From contig NZ_QGKM01000003.1 in NCBI RefSeq assembly GCF_003172875.1, forward strand, positions 62,001 to 126,000: DNA of 64,000 nucleotides, read 5' to 3'. The notes under the pieces were generated by a model. It saw nothing but the letters and a program-made list of their open reading frames with translations, was not told where the DNA came from and searched no databases. Within the stretch, counting starts at the first letter, position 1. Every line of letters begins with the position of its first letter. The position numbers were made by a program, and so were the translations under genes. The stretch is from Leucothrix pacifica (GTDB lineage Bacteria > Pseudomonadota > Gammaproteobacteria > Thiotrichales > Thiotrichaceae). This document shows positions 1 through 8,714 of this stretch, in pieces.

Positions 1-568
1 GTACATCCAGCGTTTGTGGATGCACCGCATTGTCCACAAAGAAGGCATTAGTCTTGAGACGATTTGAACGCTTACACAGTGCCATCGCTTCAGCAGCTGC
101 GGTTGCCTCATCCAACAATGATGCATTAGCAATATCCATCCCCGTCAAATCTGTCACCATTTGCTGATAGTTCAGCAGTGCTTCCAGACGCCCCTGCGAT
201 ATCTCAGGCTGATATGGGGTGTATGCGGTGTACCAACCCGGATTTTCCAGCACGTTTCGAAGAATAACAGGCGGCACAACGGTGTCGTAATAACCCATAC
301 CGATGTAAGAAGTCGCGACTGTATTATCAGCCGCCATCTCTTTCAGGCGTGACAAAGCATCTTGTTCACTACAGGCACTTTCCAGCGCCAACGGCTCATC
401 CAGCAAAATATTTTCAGGAACAGTTTTTTGAACTAATTCATCCAATGATTCCAGACCAATCGCAGATAACATAGTCTGCACATCTGCTTCTCCGGGGCCA
501 TTGTGACGAACAATAAAGTCATCATGCTGTTCAAGTGTATGCAACGAGTGTGGCGCTGAGTTCTTCAT
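1..568 (-). CDS. gcvP: Glycine dehydrogenase (decarboxylating), P protein, N-terminal part
   Basis: This is the N-terminal 189 codons of the PLP-dependent P protein of the glycine cleavage system, which decarboxylates glycine and passes the aminomethyl group to lipoylated GcvH. The ATG at 566-568 opens a frame with P-protein hallmarks: FIVRHNGP near the start, then [30 protein letters not shown] and the [12 protein letters not shown] stretch. The gene continues past the left edge, so the PLP-lysine region is not in the window. It follows gcvH by 25 bases and is the last gene of gcvT-gcvH-gcvP, presumably under the upstream glycine riboswitch. The identification is secure; only completeness is unknown. 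Confidence 0.96.
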   Translation of the reverse strand, partial: MKNSAPHSLHTLEQHDDFIVRHNGPGEADVQTMLSAIGLESLDELVQKTVPENILLDEPLALESACSEQDALSRLKEMAADNTVATSYIGMGYYDTVVPPVILRNVLENPGWYTAYTPYQPEISQGRLEALLNYQQMVTDLTGMDIANASLLDEATAAAEAMALCKRSNRLKTNAFFVDNAVHPQTLDV

Positions 569-593
569 AGTTTACCTTTTATAACAGGGGGTA

Positions 594-980
594 TTAGTCA
601 TCCAGAGAGGCAAGGTATGCATCTGCATCGAACAATTTTTCAAGCTGACTTGCGTCAGAAGGTTGCATACGGAATAACCAACCTGCGTCAAATGGATCGC
701 TATTCACCAACTCAGGCTCACCTTCAAGATCTGCGTTAATCGCAATAATTTCGCCATCAACCGGAACGTAAACATCTGATGCCGCTTTTACCGATTCAAC
801 AACAGTACATTGCTCGCCTGCTGATAAGACTGCGCCTTCTTCTGGTAGCTCAACAAATACCAAATCGCCCAATAGCTCCTGAGCATGGTCAGTAATACCG
901 ACGGTTAGTGTGCCATCGCTGTTTGTGCGAACCCATTCGTGAGATGAGGTGTACTTCAGGTCTGCTGGTAAATTACTCAT
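594..980 (-). CDS. gcvH: Glycine cleavage system H protein
   Basis: This 128-residue lipoyl carrier protein shuttles the methylamine group between the P and T proteins in the cytoplasm. It has the usual family length. The lipoylation site lies in [12 protein letters not shown], with the lysine at about residue 64, and the N-terminal SSHEWVR and central [10 protein letters not shown] segments are typical of GcvH. It sits between gcvT and gcvP on the same strand with short gaps, so one operon transcript is likely. A purine-rich GGAGAC ribosome-binding site precedes the ATG. Confidence 0.97.
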   Translation of the reverse strand: MSNLPADLKYTSSHEWVRTNSDGTLTVGITDHAQELLGDLVFVELPEEGAVLSAGEQCTVVESVKAASDVYVPVDGEIIAINADLEGEPELVNSDPFDAGWLFRMQPSDASQLEKLFDADAYLASLDD

Positions 981-1043
981 TGTGTGTCTCCATAAGGTAA
1001 AGTTAGGTAGCTGTGCACAGCCACCATAAGAGTTACTTTTGTA

Positions 1044-2129
1044 TTAATCTAACTGGGATTGCCCGTTTCGAACGAATACAGGTTTGACGACTTTTGCTGT
1101 CAAGCGCTTGCCACGAATTTCAACTTCACATTGCTCACCGATTGAAGCTGGCACTCGTGCTAAAGCGATTGATTTGGATAGCGTCGGTGAGAAGGTTCCA
1201 CTGGTGATTTCGCCCTCACCCGCTTCACAATAGACTTTTTGATGTCCGCGCAGTACGCCTTTGTCCAGTAGTACTAAGCCCACTAATTTTTGAGAGACAC
1301 CTCGGGACTTTTCTGTTTGAATTGCTTTACGACCAATAAAGTCGCGATCCTCAGGCTCCCAGGCAATCGTCCAACCCATCCCTGAAACCAATGGTGAGGT
1401 GGACTCATCCATATCAGAACCATAAAGGTTCATCCCCGCCTCTAAACGCAATGTATCGCGGGCACCCAGACCAATCGGCGCAACATCAACCGCGAGCAGC
1501 TGATTCCAAAAATCACCGATACGCTCGTTTGGTAGCATTATTTCATAGCCAGCTTCACCGGTATAACCGGTACGCGCAACAAACAGCTCACTGACTTGTA
1601 CTCCATAAAACACTCCCAAGTCAGCAACTTTAGTCCGGTCTTCATCTGATAGCACACTTTGTACAGCCTGCATGGCAGTCGGTCCCTGAACTGCAATCAT
1701 TGATAAATCATCACGCACTGTCATTACGATGTCGAAGTCCGTCATCTGTTTTTCCAGCCACGCCAGATCTTTATCCCGCGTACCGGCATTCACAACCAGA
1801 CGGTAGAAGTCATCATTGAGATAGTAAGCAATCAGGTCATCAATCACGCCGCCATCTTCTGCCAACATGGCACTGTAGAGTGCCTTACCGGTCTTTTGAA
1901 GTTTTGCGACATCATTCGCCAGCAGTTTTTGCAAGAAGGCTTTGGTTTGAGTGCCATGCAGGTCAACCACCACCATGTGTGACACATCAAACATGCCTGC
2001 TGCGGTTCTGACTTGGTGATGCTCCTGGACTTGAGAACCATAGTGAATTGGCATTTCCCAGCCTGCAAAATCAACGATTTTTGCACCTGCAGCGAGGTGA
2101 TGATCATATAACGCGGTACGGTTTGGCAT
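1044..2129 (-). CDS. gcvT: Glycine cleavage system T protein (aminomethyltransferase)
   Basis: This 361-residue folate-dependent aminomethyltransferase releases ammonia and forms 5,10-methylene-tetrahydrofolate from the H-protein intermediate. Family signatures are [12 protein letters not shown] near the N-terminus, FDVSHM, the conserved [13 protein letters not shown] stretch and the C-terminal barrel with [17 protein letters not shown]. It is the first gene of gcvT-gcvH-gcvP. The ATG at 2127-2129 has a GGAG ribosome-binding site and lies only about 15 bases beyond the T-run of a strong terminator that ends the glycine riboswitch leader, so expression should require anti-termination. Confidence 0.97.
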   Translation of the reverse strand: MPNRTALYDHHLAAGAKIVDFAGWEMPIHYGSQVQEHHQVRTAAGMFDVSHMVVVDLHGTQTKAFLQKLLANDVAKLQKTGKALYSAMLAEDGGVIDDLIAYYLNDDFYRLVVNAGTRDKDLAWLEKQMTDFDIVMTVRDDLSMIAVQGPTAMQAVQSVLSDEDRTKVADLGVFYGVQVSELFVARTGYTGEAGYEIMLPNERIGDFWNQLLAVDVAPIGLGARDTLRLEAGMNLYGSDMDESTSPLVSGMGWTIAWEPEDRDFIGRKAIQTEKSRGVSQKLVGLVLLDKGVLRGHQKVYCEAGEGEITSGTFSPTLSKSIALARVPASIGEQCEVEIRGKRLTAKVVKPVFVRNGQSQLD

Positions 2130-2143
2130 ATATCAGTCTCCAT

Positions 2144-2180
2144 AAAAAAAGGCGGCAGATGGTTTTATCCATCTGCCGCC
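2144..2180 (-). terminator. Riboswitch expression-platform terminator before gcvT
   Basis: On the minus strand a perfect 12-bp stem (arms 2169-2180 and 2151-2162, loop 2163-2168) is followed by seven T residues. It lies directly after the second glycine aptamer and directly before the gcvT ribosome-binding site. This is the expected position for a transcriptional off-element that glycine binding would relieve. No competing anti-terminator pairing was computed. Confidence 0.9.
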
Positions 2181-2358
2181 CCTCTGTCCTGATACCTGAG
2201 ATATTCCCCGTGATTTGTCACGAGTTAAGCCCTTCGGTAGGCGCCTTTTAGCGCCATTCTCCAGAGTTAGTACCTTGTACAGTCTTTTTGCCTGAGCGTT
2301 TCCGGGCGGATTTGCGTCTTCGGCGGCCAGCTAAGCAATGCGCTGACTCTCTCCTGTA
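2181..2358 (-). promoter_or_regulatory. Tandem glycine riboswitch
   Basis: Two consecutive glycine-aptamer-like units precede gcvT. The first (about 2358-2278) shows the ACAGGAGAG start, GCCGAAG, CTCAGGCAAAAAGACTGT and a TACAG/CTGTA P1 pairing. The second (about 2267-2181) shows CTCTGGAGA, ACCGAAGG, CTCAGGTA and ACAGAGG, with a CTCT/AGAG P1 pairing. These are the conserved blocks of the known tandem glycine riboswitch that turns on gcv operons when glycine is abundant. Boundaries are by eye. Confidence 0.93.
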
Positions 2359-2380
2359 TCAGGTATCACCAATTAGAAGA

Positions 2381-2386
2381 AGTATA
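2381..2386 (-). promoter_or_regulatory. Putative -10 box of the gcv operon
   Basis: TATACT on the minus strand lies about 20 bases upstream of the first aptamer, which is the right place for the promoter of the riboswitch transcript. No convincing -35 hexamer is visible at the usual distance, so the call rests on position and the -10 match alone. Confidence 0.4.
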
Positions 2387-2421
2387 TCTAAGCCTTAGAA
2401 AAATTAAAAGCCGATTTATAC

Positions 2422-3204
2422 TTACTGGTTAAATACTGTTTTTGGTTTGTCTGCATCTAGCATCGCCGCTAAACGATCCGCTGGCATATACCCCGGAATC
2501 AATTGACCTGATTCAGTTAACAATGCTGGTGTTCCGTTTACGCCCATTGCCTGCCCAAGCTCGTATTGTTGCCTCACCGGATTCTCACACTTCTTAGCTT
2601 CGATAGGCTTGCGTTCTTTTGACATTGTCATCGCATTTTGCTGATCATCCGCACACCAAACACTGACGATCTTGTCATAAGAAGGCGAACCTACACCTGC
2701 GCGAGGAAATGCCAGATATTCAACGGTAATTCCTTTAGCGTTAATATCATCCATTTCACGATGCAATTTAGCACAGTAACCACAGTCAATATCAGTGAAG
2801 ACACGAAGCACATGCTTCTCGTCCTTGGCTTTAAATGAAACCACCGTCGTGTCAGTGTCATCCATCATTTTCTTACGAACCGAACGCTGAGCAACTTCAG
2901 AATAGTTTTCACGGGTCTGTACATCCAGCAAGTCACCACTAATAAAGTACTTACCATCAGAACTCAGGTACACCACTTGCGTCCCATACATAACCTGATA
3001 TAAACCTGCAATCTGACTTTCAGAAATAGAATCCGGTGGTGTACGAAAGGTCTTTACCAGTATGTCATTAAGCGTCTTGGTGGTTGCTTCAACATCTGCA
3101 GAAGTACCGGACTCTGCAGCACTTACAGCGCCAGCTGCTAATACGCACAACCCTAAGGCAGCCGCTCTTAATGTTTTTCTAATCATTGTCTGTTTTATTA
3201 CCAT
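2422..3204 (-). CDS. dsbC: Thiol:disulfide interchange protein DsbC
   Basis: This is a periplasmic disulfide isomerase. A signal peptide (AALGLCVLAAGAVSA, cleavage near residue 29) precedes a DsbC N-terminal dimerisation domain and a thioredoxin-fold catalytic domain with the active site CGYC at about residues 141-144, inside FTDIDCGYCAKLH. A second cysteine pair (VWCADD and KKCENP) fits the structural disulfide of the family. An in-frame Met at residue 7 (3186) is an alternative start; neither has a clear ribosome-binding site. It follows xerD by 61 bases, matching the xerD-dsbC order common in gammaproteobacteria. Confidence 0.95.
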   Translation of the reverse strand: MVIKQTMIRKTLRAAALGLCVLAAGAVSAAESGTSADVEATTKTLNDILVKTFRTPPDSISESQIAGLYQVMYGTQVVYLSSDGKYFISGDLLDVQTRENYSEVAQRSVRKKMMDDTDTTVVSFKAKDEKHVLRVFTDIDCGYCAKLHREMDDINAKGITVEYLAFPRAGVGSPSYDKIVSVWCADDQQNAMTMSKERKPIEAKKCENPVRQQYELGQAMGVNGTPALLTESGQLIPGYMPADRLAAMLDADKPKTVFNQ

Positions 3205-3265
3205 AGTTTTTGTATTACGTTAAATACAGTACGCTGTCAGCAAGCTGAATGGACGCATCAGAAAC

Positions 3266-4171
3266 TCAACCTCGTGGGTGGTGCTGCTGATGGACTTCCT
3301 GCAAACGTGCCTGTGCGATATGAGTATAGATCTGGGTTGTTGATAGATCACTGTGACCTAATAGCATTTGTAAGACCCGTAAATCTGCCCCATGGTTCAA
3401 TAAATGTGTTGCAAAAGCGTGCCTTAGTGTATGTGGGGACAACTTCTGGGTAATTCCAGCGTCTGCGGCATACCGTTTTATCAAATACCAGAAGGCCTGA
3501 CGTGTCATACCTGCCCCACGGCGAGTGACAAAAGCGGCATTACAAACGCCCTGCCCCCTCATTAATTCAGGTCTTGCTGTATTAAGATAGTCAGTCACCC
3601 ACTCCACCGCAACATCTCCGATGGGAACCAAGCGTTCTTTACTGCCTTTACCAAACACTCGCACCACACCCATCTGTAGATTGATTTGCGACAGTTCCAG
3701 AGAAATCAACTCAGTCACACGTAACCCCGTGGCATACAGCAGCTCTAGCATTGCACGATCACGCAAGCCCAGCATATGCTCCGTATCCGGTGCTTCCAAC
3801 AAGTCATCCACCTGCGCTTCTGATAAAGAACCTGGTAAGGAGCGGCCAATACGCGGCGCATCGATCAACGCGGACGGGTCTTCTGAAATACGCCCCTGCC
3901 GATGCTGATAACGGTAAAACCGGCGCAAACTTGATAACACCCGTGCCATGCTACTGTTCTTAGCGCCTTGCTTACCCCGATAAGCCAGATACTGCTGTAA
4001 GTCTGTAGCATCAGCCGTTAATAAATCAGATGAGCCTTCACTGCTTAACCAATCAGACCAAGCTTTGAGGTCGCGACCATAAGCTGCAAGCGTATTTTGA
4101 CTCAAGCCACGCTCCGACCAGAGTGCATCCAAAAAGCTATCGATTAATTCCTGACTGTTCAAAGCGGCCAA
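3266..4171 (-). CDS. xerD: Site-specific tyrosine recombinase XerD
   Basis: This 301-residue tyrosine recombinase acts with XerC at dif to resolve chromosome dimers. The N-terminal SAM-like core-binding domain (to about residue 110) is followed by a catalytic domain with the expected residues: Arg in ATGLRVTEL, Lys in GKGSKERLVPI, His and Arg in HTLRHAFATH, His in LLGHSDLSTTQ, and Tyr in IYTH. The apparent start is TTG at 4171, nine bases after the preceding stop codon; an in-frame TTG four codons later is also possible. Its place immediately before dsbC supports XerD rather than XerC. Confidence 0.95.
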   Translation of the reverse strand: MAALNSQELIDSFLDALWSERGLSQNTLAAYGRDLKAWSDWLSSEGSSDLLTADATDLQQYLAYRGKQGAKNSSMARVLSSLRRFYRYQHRQGRISEDPSALIDAPRIGRSLPGSLSEAQVDDLLEAPDTEHMLGLRDRAMLELLYATGLRVTELISLELSQINLQMGVVRVFGKGSKERLVPIGDVAVEWVTDYLNTARPELMRGQGVCNAAFVTRRGAGMTRQAFWYLIKRYAADAGITQKLSPHTLRHAFATHLLNHGADLRVLQMLLGHSDLSTTQIYTHIAQARLQEVHQQHHPRG

Positions 4172-4179
4172 GTTATCAA

Positions 4180-4761
4180 TTACTTAAGGTCTTCGCCAGA
4201 CACAATAGCTTTGCTTGCATCTATTGACAACAGAACCTCACCCTTTAATTCACCTTTACCATAGAAATCGACCTTCCTAATACTAGGGAAGACTTTATGA
4301 AACGTGATTTGTACACGCTCTACCGGATCACATTCAAACACATAGGTCAGCTCAAAATCACTGTGGCCCTTTTCATCGCCAACCTTATGCGTATCGTCGA
4401 CGCCTTCACTTTTTACCGTTGCATCATCATGCTCATGATAAGTCAGCATGTCTGACTCCATGTTTGAACTGTATGGGAAACAAGCATTTGCCGGTTCAAA
4501 CTGAAACAACTTTGGAATACCGTTTTCCTGATATAACTTTGCGTATTGATCATTCAGCGTCTTTTTTTGTGACGGCAGTTTGGGCGATCCTTCAAAGCCT
4601 AAAATATCCTGAGACGGAATGACCATTTTGAATGTCAGAAAAGAATTTTCCTTGGTGACCGCAACGGCTAATGTGCCGTGCTGGTGGGGTCCATGAATTG
4701 GAACCGCGGTTGCCACAGAAACAGGTAGCAATAGTATTGCTAATTTAGACAGAAATTTCAT
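4180..4761 (-). CDS. ZrgA-like (DUF2796) periplasmic protein
   Basis: This 193-residue exported protein resembles the ZrgA/DUF2796 family linked to zinc uptake. The ATG at 4761 starts a clear signal peptide (FLSKLAILLLPVSVATA). The mature protein opens with HGPHQHGTLAVAV, a typical histidine-containing family start, and continues with ILGFEGSPKLPSQKKTL and a C-terminal YVFECDPVERVQITFHKVFPSI block. A further in-frame ATG at 4818 adds 19 residues of non-signal character and is less likely. It precedes xerD by nine bases, so co-transcription is probable. Family assignment is by recall of motifs. Confidence 0.75.
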   Translation of the reverse strand: MKFLSKLAILLLPVSVATAVPIHGPHQHGTLAVAVTKENSFLTFKMVIPSQDILGFEGSPKLPSQKKTLNDQYAKLYQENGIPKLFQFEPANACFPYSSNMESDMLTYHEHDDATVKSEGVDDTHKVGDEKGHSDFELTYVFECDPVERVQITFHKVFPSIRKVDFYGKGELKGEVLLSIDASKAIVSGEDLK

Positions 4762-4850
4762 GAATTTATCTCGTTGATTAAAATTACCCGATTGATGATG
4801 TTTACATCGCAAAGACAACAGATAGGTCGGGCATCCACTATGATTTTGAG

Positions 4851-4856
4851 TATAAT
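4851..4856 (+). promoter_or_regulatory. Putative -10 box for the hisN-like gene
   Basis: A perfect TATAAT lies 32 bases before the ATG at 4889, in the divergent gap between the ZrgA-like gene and the phosphatase gene. The expected -35 position holds no good match, so strength is uncertain. Confidence 0.45.
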
Positions 4857-4888
4857 ACTGCAGCCTAATTTATCCGAGGAATATTAGC

Positions 4889-5656
4889 ATGTCACCCTTT
4901 CTGAAAACAGCCATCGAAGCAGCCAAAGCGGCTCAACTCGTAATCAACAAATACTACGATGGTGAGTTTGATGTAGAAATAAAACCTGATCTTAGCCCGG
5001 TGACCATTGCCGACGTTGAAACTGAAGAAACCATTAAAAAGATTATTCTGGATGCCTTTCCTGACCATGGCTTTTTTGGTGAAGAAACCGGCAAAGTCAA
5101 TGAAGATGCCGACTACAATTGGCTAATCGACCCGATTGATGGCACAAAAAGCTTTGTACGTGGCTATCCGTTTTTCTCAACCCAAATTGCGTTGATGCAT
5201 AAAGGTGAGTTGATCGTGGGTGTGTCTAATTCGCCCGGTTTTAACGAAATGGCCTATGCCGAAAAAGGCCAAGGTGCATGGTTAAATGGTGAGAAGATTC
5301 AGGTAAGTGATATTGCTGATATCAGCAAATCCACACTGTCATTAGGTAATATCGCCACAATAGCCGGTAAGCCACAATGGCAAACGGTCGGTGAGCTGGT
5401 ACAGGAAGTTCACCGTATTCGAGGCTATGGAGACTTCTATCATTATCACCTGCTGGCAAGCGGTAAGATCGATACCATCATCGAGTCAGACGTTAATATA
5501 CTGGATATCGCCGCCCTTTCTGTGATTGTAAATGAAGCCGGTGGTTGCTTTACGGATCTATCTGGTGAGGTGCTGACGTTAGATACAACAAGCGTGTTAG
5601 CCTGTAATCTGCAAACCACACATCAGCACCTACTGGATCGCTTAGACTATCAATAA
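4889..5656 (+). CDS. hisN: Inositol-monophosphatase family phosphatase, probably histidinol-phosphatase HisN type
   Basis: This 255-residue Mg2+-dependent phosphatase of the IMPase superfamily has the metal-binding set: GEETG at about residue 66, DPIDGTKSFVRG at about 84-95, and a C-terminal NILDIAALSVIVNEAGG block with the conserved Asp. The KSFVRG extension after DGT and the length of about 255 are characteristic of HisN-type enzymes of histidine biosynthesis. Other IMPase members such as CysQ or inositol phosphatase cannot be excluded from sequence alone. A GAGGA ribosome-binding site precedes the ATG. The gene converges on the FmdB-like gene with one base between the stops. Confidence 0.75.
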   Translation: MSPFLKTAIEAAKAAQLVINKYYDGEFDVEIKPDLSPVTIADVETEETIKKIILDAFPDHGFFGEETGKVNEDADYNWLIDPIDGTKSFVRGYPFFSTQIALMHKGELIVGVSNSPGFNEMAYAEKGQGAWLNGEKIQVSDIADISKSTLSLGNIATIAGKPQWQTVGELVQEVHRIRGYGDFYHYHLLASGKIDTIIESDVNILDIAALSVIVNEAGGCFTDLSGEVLTLDTTSVLACNLQTTHQHLLDRLDYQ

Positions 5657-5657
5657 G

Positions 5658-5909
5658 CTATTTAGAATCAGAGGAGCTCGAAGCACTTCCCGAGCTCCCT
5701 CCTCCATCTGTTAAGTTCTTTTTGTTACCGCTTTTAAAGTCGGTTTCATACCAGCCACCACCGCTCAGGCGGAATCCCGCTGCTGTCACTTTCTTTTGTA
5801 AAGCCGGTTTCCCGCAGGACGGGCACACGGTTAACGGCTCATCGCTGATCTTTTGGATTACTTCTTCGACGTGCTCACACTCCGCACATTGATACTCATA
5901 TATTGGCAT
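5658..5909 (-). CDS. FmdB-family zinc-ribbon regulatory protein
   Basis: This 83-residue protein starts MPIYEYQC, diagnostic for the FmdB/CxxC_CxxC_SSSS family. Two CxxC pairs (CAEC at 8-11 and CPSC at about 29-32) would bind one zinc ion. The tail is low-complexity Gly/Ser, as is usual for the family. Its cellular role is not established; members are often called putative regulatory proteins. It reads towards the phosphatase gene and ends one base from it. Confidence 0.88.
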   Translation of the reverse strand: MPIYEYQCAECEHVEEVIQKISDEPLTVCPSCGKPALQKKVTAAGFRLSGGGWYETDFKSGNKKNLTDGGGSSGSASSSSDSK

Positions 5910-6200
5910 GCTTCACCCTTTAAAATTTACGCAAATGCTATCTCAGCAAATATTGGCCCAAAGCATAGACTTTCAAGGCCCTGCAATCAATCACTAAGCA
6001 CTAATTACACACCCCAATACGTTTACCGACAAACCGAAAAACGCTTTATTTTTCAGCAACAAAAATAAGCAACTTACCACCGAAGTGGTTTTCAGTACCG
6101 TCTGATAGTAAACCCGTTCCAAATTTATAGTCTGTGAATTATCAATAGCGAAACAACGTTATTCGACTTCACAAATTATAACTATCTACGAGGATAGACA
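5910..6200. other. Intergenic region before the sugar transferase gene
   Basis: This 291-base stretch separates the FmdB-like gene (leftward) from the sugar transferase gene (rightward). A small inverted repeat (ACCAC-CGA-AGTGGT, about 6077-6090) is visible, and the last 80 bases are AT-rich, as expected of a promoter region. No convincing ORF, RNA or promoter pair could be assigned. Confidence 0.5.
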
Positions 6201-6854
6201 ATGGAAAAGGTGTCGGCTCAATGGAAGAGCTCCAATTTAGACCTTGGTAGTAATGCCCTCAAGCGTGCAATGGACATCATTGGTTCGGTTTTACTAATAA
6301 TTTTATTCTCACCGCTGCTAATCGTCATTGCATTTCTGATTCACCGCGACGGTGGTTCTAGTTTATATGCACAAGAACGCATTGGTTACGGCGGCAAGTC
6401 ATTCAAGTGCCTCAAGTTCAGAAGTATGATTATGGACTCACAAAGGCACCTGGAAGAGTTTCTCGCTAGCAACCCTGCAGCACGTGCTGAATGGGATAAA
6501 GACTTCAAATTACGGGATGACCCCCGCATTACCCGTATTGGTAGCTTCATACGTAAAACGAGTCTGGATGAATTACCGCAGCTATTTAATGTACTACGTG
6601 GTGATATGAGTCTGGTTGGCCCTCGCCCGGTTGTGGCTGATGAGCTTGACCGCTACGGCGCGCTCACTAATAAGTATATTTCAGCACGACCTGGTATGAC
6701 TGGTCTTTGGCAAGTGAGTGGTCGTAATGATACGACTTATCGCGAGCGCGTTAGTCTGGATTGCTACTATATCGAAAATTGGAAAATGCATACTGATATT
6801 TTATTAATGCTCAAAACACTGACCGTGATCTTTCATGGCAGAGGTGCATACTAA
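6201..6854 (+). CDS. Polyisoprenyl-phosphate sugar-1-phosphate transferase (polysaccharide initiating enzyme)
   Basis: This 217-residue monotopic membrane enzyme of the bacterial sugar transferase family (WbaP/PssY catalytic core) loads the first sugar phosphate onto undecaprenyl phosphate. One hydrophobic helix (about residues 24-46) is followed by the catalytic core with CLKFRSM, TSLDELPQLFNVLRGDMSLV, GPRP and RPGMTGLWQVSGR. It lacks the long N-terminal membrane domain of full-length WbaP. A GAGG ribosome-binding site precedes the ATG. It stands alone as a transcription unit, closed by its own terminator, but probably serves the polysaccharide genes at 10-17 kb. Sugar specificity cannot be read. 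Confidence 0.93.
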   Translation: MEKVSAQWKSSNLDLGSNALKRAMDIIGSVLLIILFSPLLIVIAFLIHRDGGSSLYAQERIGYGGKSFKCLKFRSMIMDSQRHLEEFLASNPAARAEWDKDFKLRDDPRITRIGSFIRKTSLDELPQLFNVLRGDMSLVGPRPVVADELDRYGALTNKYISARPGMTGLWQVSGRNDTTYRERVSLDCYYIENWKMHTDILLMLKTLTVIFHGRGAY

Positions 6855-6867
6855 CGTCAGTTTTTCT

Positions 6868-6909
6868 AACACTTGCAGTTGTCCCAAACGACTGCAAGTG
6901 TTTTCTTTT
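6868..6909 (+). terminator. Rho-independent terminator after the sugar transferase gene
   Basis: A perfect 12-bp stem (6868-6879 with 6891-6902) and an 11-base loop are followed by a T-rich run to 6909. It lies 14 bases after the stop codon and closes a single-gene unit. Confidence 0.88.
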
Positions 6910-6993
6910 AACCTAATCCCCGCCCTACCTGCCTTTCATTACCGCAATAGAATTTACTGATTTTGCAAATCGCTTTCTGTTACGATAATCCGC

Positions 6994-7833
6994 ATGAAAA
7001 ACATACTAATTACAGGCTGTTCCAGCGGAATTGGCCACTGCGTAGCACATGGTCTTAAAGATCGTGGATATAGAGTCTTGGCAACCGCCAGAAAACCAGA
7101 GGATCTGGAAAAATTAGCGTCAGAAGGACTCGAGGCATTATATCTGGAAGTCAGTGACTCCAAGAGCATACAGACATTGGTCGAACAAGTGCATGAGCGC
7201 TGTGAAGGCGAATTGTACGCGGTATTTCACAATGGTGCTTATGGGCAACCCGGCGCGGTTGAAGACCTCAGCCGTGAGACTCTTGAGAAACAATTTGCGA
7301 CCAATTTCTTTGGCTGGATGGAGCTCAACAATTTATTGATTCCATTACTTCGCAGACAAGATGCTGCCCGCATAATCTTTAACAGCTCCGTACTTGGACT
7401 TATCTCGCTGCCTTATCGTGGTGCGTATAATGCTAGTAAATACGCTATTGAGGGCATGGCAGATACGCTGCGACTAGAGCTAAATGCCAGTAATGTTGAT
7501 GTGTGTCTGATTGAGCCTGGCCCGGTAACCAGTGATTTTCGTAAAAATGCTTTAGCTGCCCTCAAAGCCAATGTTGATCTTGACAATAGTGTGCATGCTA
7601 AAAAGTATCGTGGGCAAATAAAACGCATGGAGAAAGTTGGACCAAGCGCGCCTTTCACACTTCCGGCTGATGCGGTCTTGCAAAAAGTAATTCACGCGCT
7701 CGAAAGTAAAAAGCCAAAAGCCCACTACTACGTCACATTCCCGACGTATTTATTTGGTTTCCTCAAACGCATACTACCAACACGCTGGCTGGATAAAGTA
7801 TTGCTCTACGTGTCAAAGTCGGAGATGCAGTAA
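6994..7833 (+). CDS. Short-chain dehydrogenase/reductase
   Basis: This 279-residue classical SDR has a Rossmann fold with the nucleotide motif TGCSSGIG at residues 7-14, a variant NGAYG in place of NNAG, the catalytic Ser of NSSVLG, YNASK (Tyr and Lys), and the EPGPV block. It resembles uncharacterised YbbO-like SDRs. The C-terminal 60 residues carry a hydrophobic FPTYLFGFLKRILP segment that may contact membrane. Its stop overlaps the next start (TAATG), so translation is coupled to the Nudix gene, and the aminopeptidase gene follows. The substrate is unknown. Confidence 0.9.
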   Translation: MKNILITGCSSGIGHCVAHGLKDRGYRVLATARKPEDLEKLASEGLEALYLEVSDSKSIQTLVEQVHERCEGELYAVFHNGAYGQPGAVEDLSRETLEKQFATNFFGWMELNNLLIPLLRRQDAARIIFNSSVLGLISLPYRGAYNASKYAIEGMADTLRLELNASNVDVCLIEPGPVTSDFRKNALAALKANVDLDNSVHAKKYRGQIKRMEKVGPSAPFTLPADAVLQKVIHALESKKPKAHYYVTFPTYLFGFLKRILPTRWLDKVLLYVSKSEMQ

Positions 7834-8699
7834 TGTCTTACATGAGTCACATCAAACGCTGTAATCAGTTTCCCAGAGATGAGTTTCTACCTTTCTATAT
7901 TGGGGATATCTGTTTTGGCCTGACGCATAAAGATCACGTCTCGCATCTCATCAAATGGCCAGAGGTATTTACTGCAGACAGTGCCGGGCTTTATTTAAGC
8001 CCGGACCTCAACACACCCTTACTTCGTACCAAAGCAGTGAACACTGTGGTGAGTGCCCTTTATGAACAAGGTGTTATTGACTCATGGGTTGGCGAGCAAT
8101 ACAGCATAAGTACAGAATTTCAGGGTGAGAGCCAAATGCTCATAGAACGTGCAGCAGTGGCTTTTTTAGGTGTGCGTGGATATGGCATTCACATGAACGG
8201 ACTGGTGCGTAAACAAGATGGTGTTCATGTCTGGGTGGCGGTTCGCTCCAAGTCCAAACCATTCTGGCCAGGCATGTTGGACCAGATGGTTGCTGGTGGA
8301 CAACCAGAAGGCATCAGCCTAATCGACAACTTAGTCAAGGAGGCGGAAGAAGAAGCGGACATCCCTAAACACGTCGCTCAATCAGCAAGCTATGAAGGTG
8401 AAATTCATTACTGCACAGCGACACATCGCGGCCTTAATAATGATGGCATCTTTGTCTACGACCTGTGGCTGGATGAGACTTTTACCCCACGCAATACCGA
8501 TGGAGAAGTGGAATCTTTCGAGCTAATCCCGCTCAGCAAGATGGCAGACATTGTTGAGCATACAGAGCGGTTCAAAGACAACTGCAATCTGGTCAATATT
8601 GATTTATTGTTAAGGCTCGGCGTGATCGATAAGAGCCACCCTGAATATCAGGAAATACAACAAGCACTGTACGCAAAACCGCAAGCCATTAACCTCTAA
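7833..8699 (+). CDS. Nudix hydrolase of the DUF4743 / thiamine-pyrophosphokinase-related type
   Basis: This 288-residue protein has an N-terminal DUF4743-like domain (about residues 1-120) and a C-terminal Nudix domain. The Nudix box is recognisable as GGQPEGISLIDNLVKEAEEE at about residues 150-169; the upstream Glu of the classical GX5EX7REUXEE pattern is replaced, while the KEAEEEA catalytic core is kept. Fungal Tnr3 and plant homologues act on oxidised thiamine diphosphate derivatives; that activity is only a family inference here. It overlaps the SDR stop by one base and precedes the aminopeptidase gene by 15 bases. Confidence 0.85.
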   Translation: MSYMSHIKRCNQFPRDEFLPFYIGDICFGLTHKDHVSHLIKWPEVFTADSAGLYLSPDLNTPLLRTKAVNTVVSALYEQGVIDSWVGEQYSISTEFQGESQMLIERAAVAFLGVRGYGIHMNGLVRKQDGVHVWVAVRSKSKPFWPGMLDQMVAGGQPEGISLIDNLVKEAEEEADIPKHVAQSASYEGEIHYCTATHRGLNNDGIFVYDLWLDETFTPRNTDGEVESFELIPLSKMADIVEHTERFKDNCNLVNIDLLLRLGVIDKSHPEYQEIQQALYAKPQAINL

Positions 8700-8714
8700 T
8701 AACGAGTACACACC

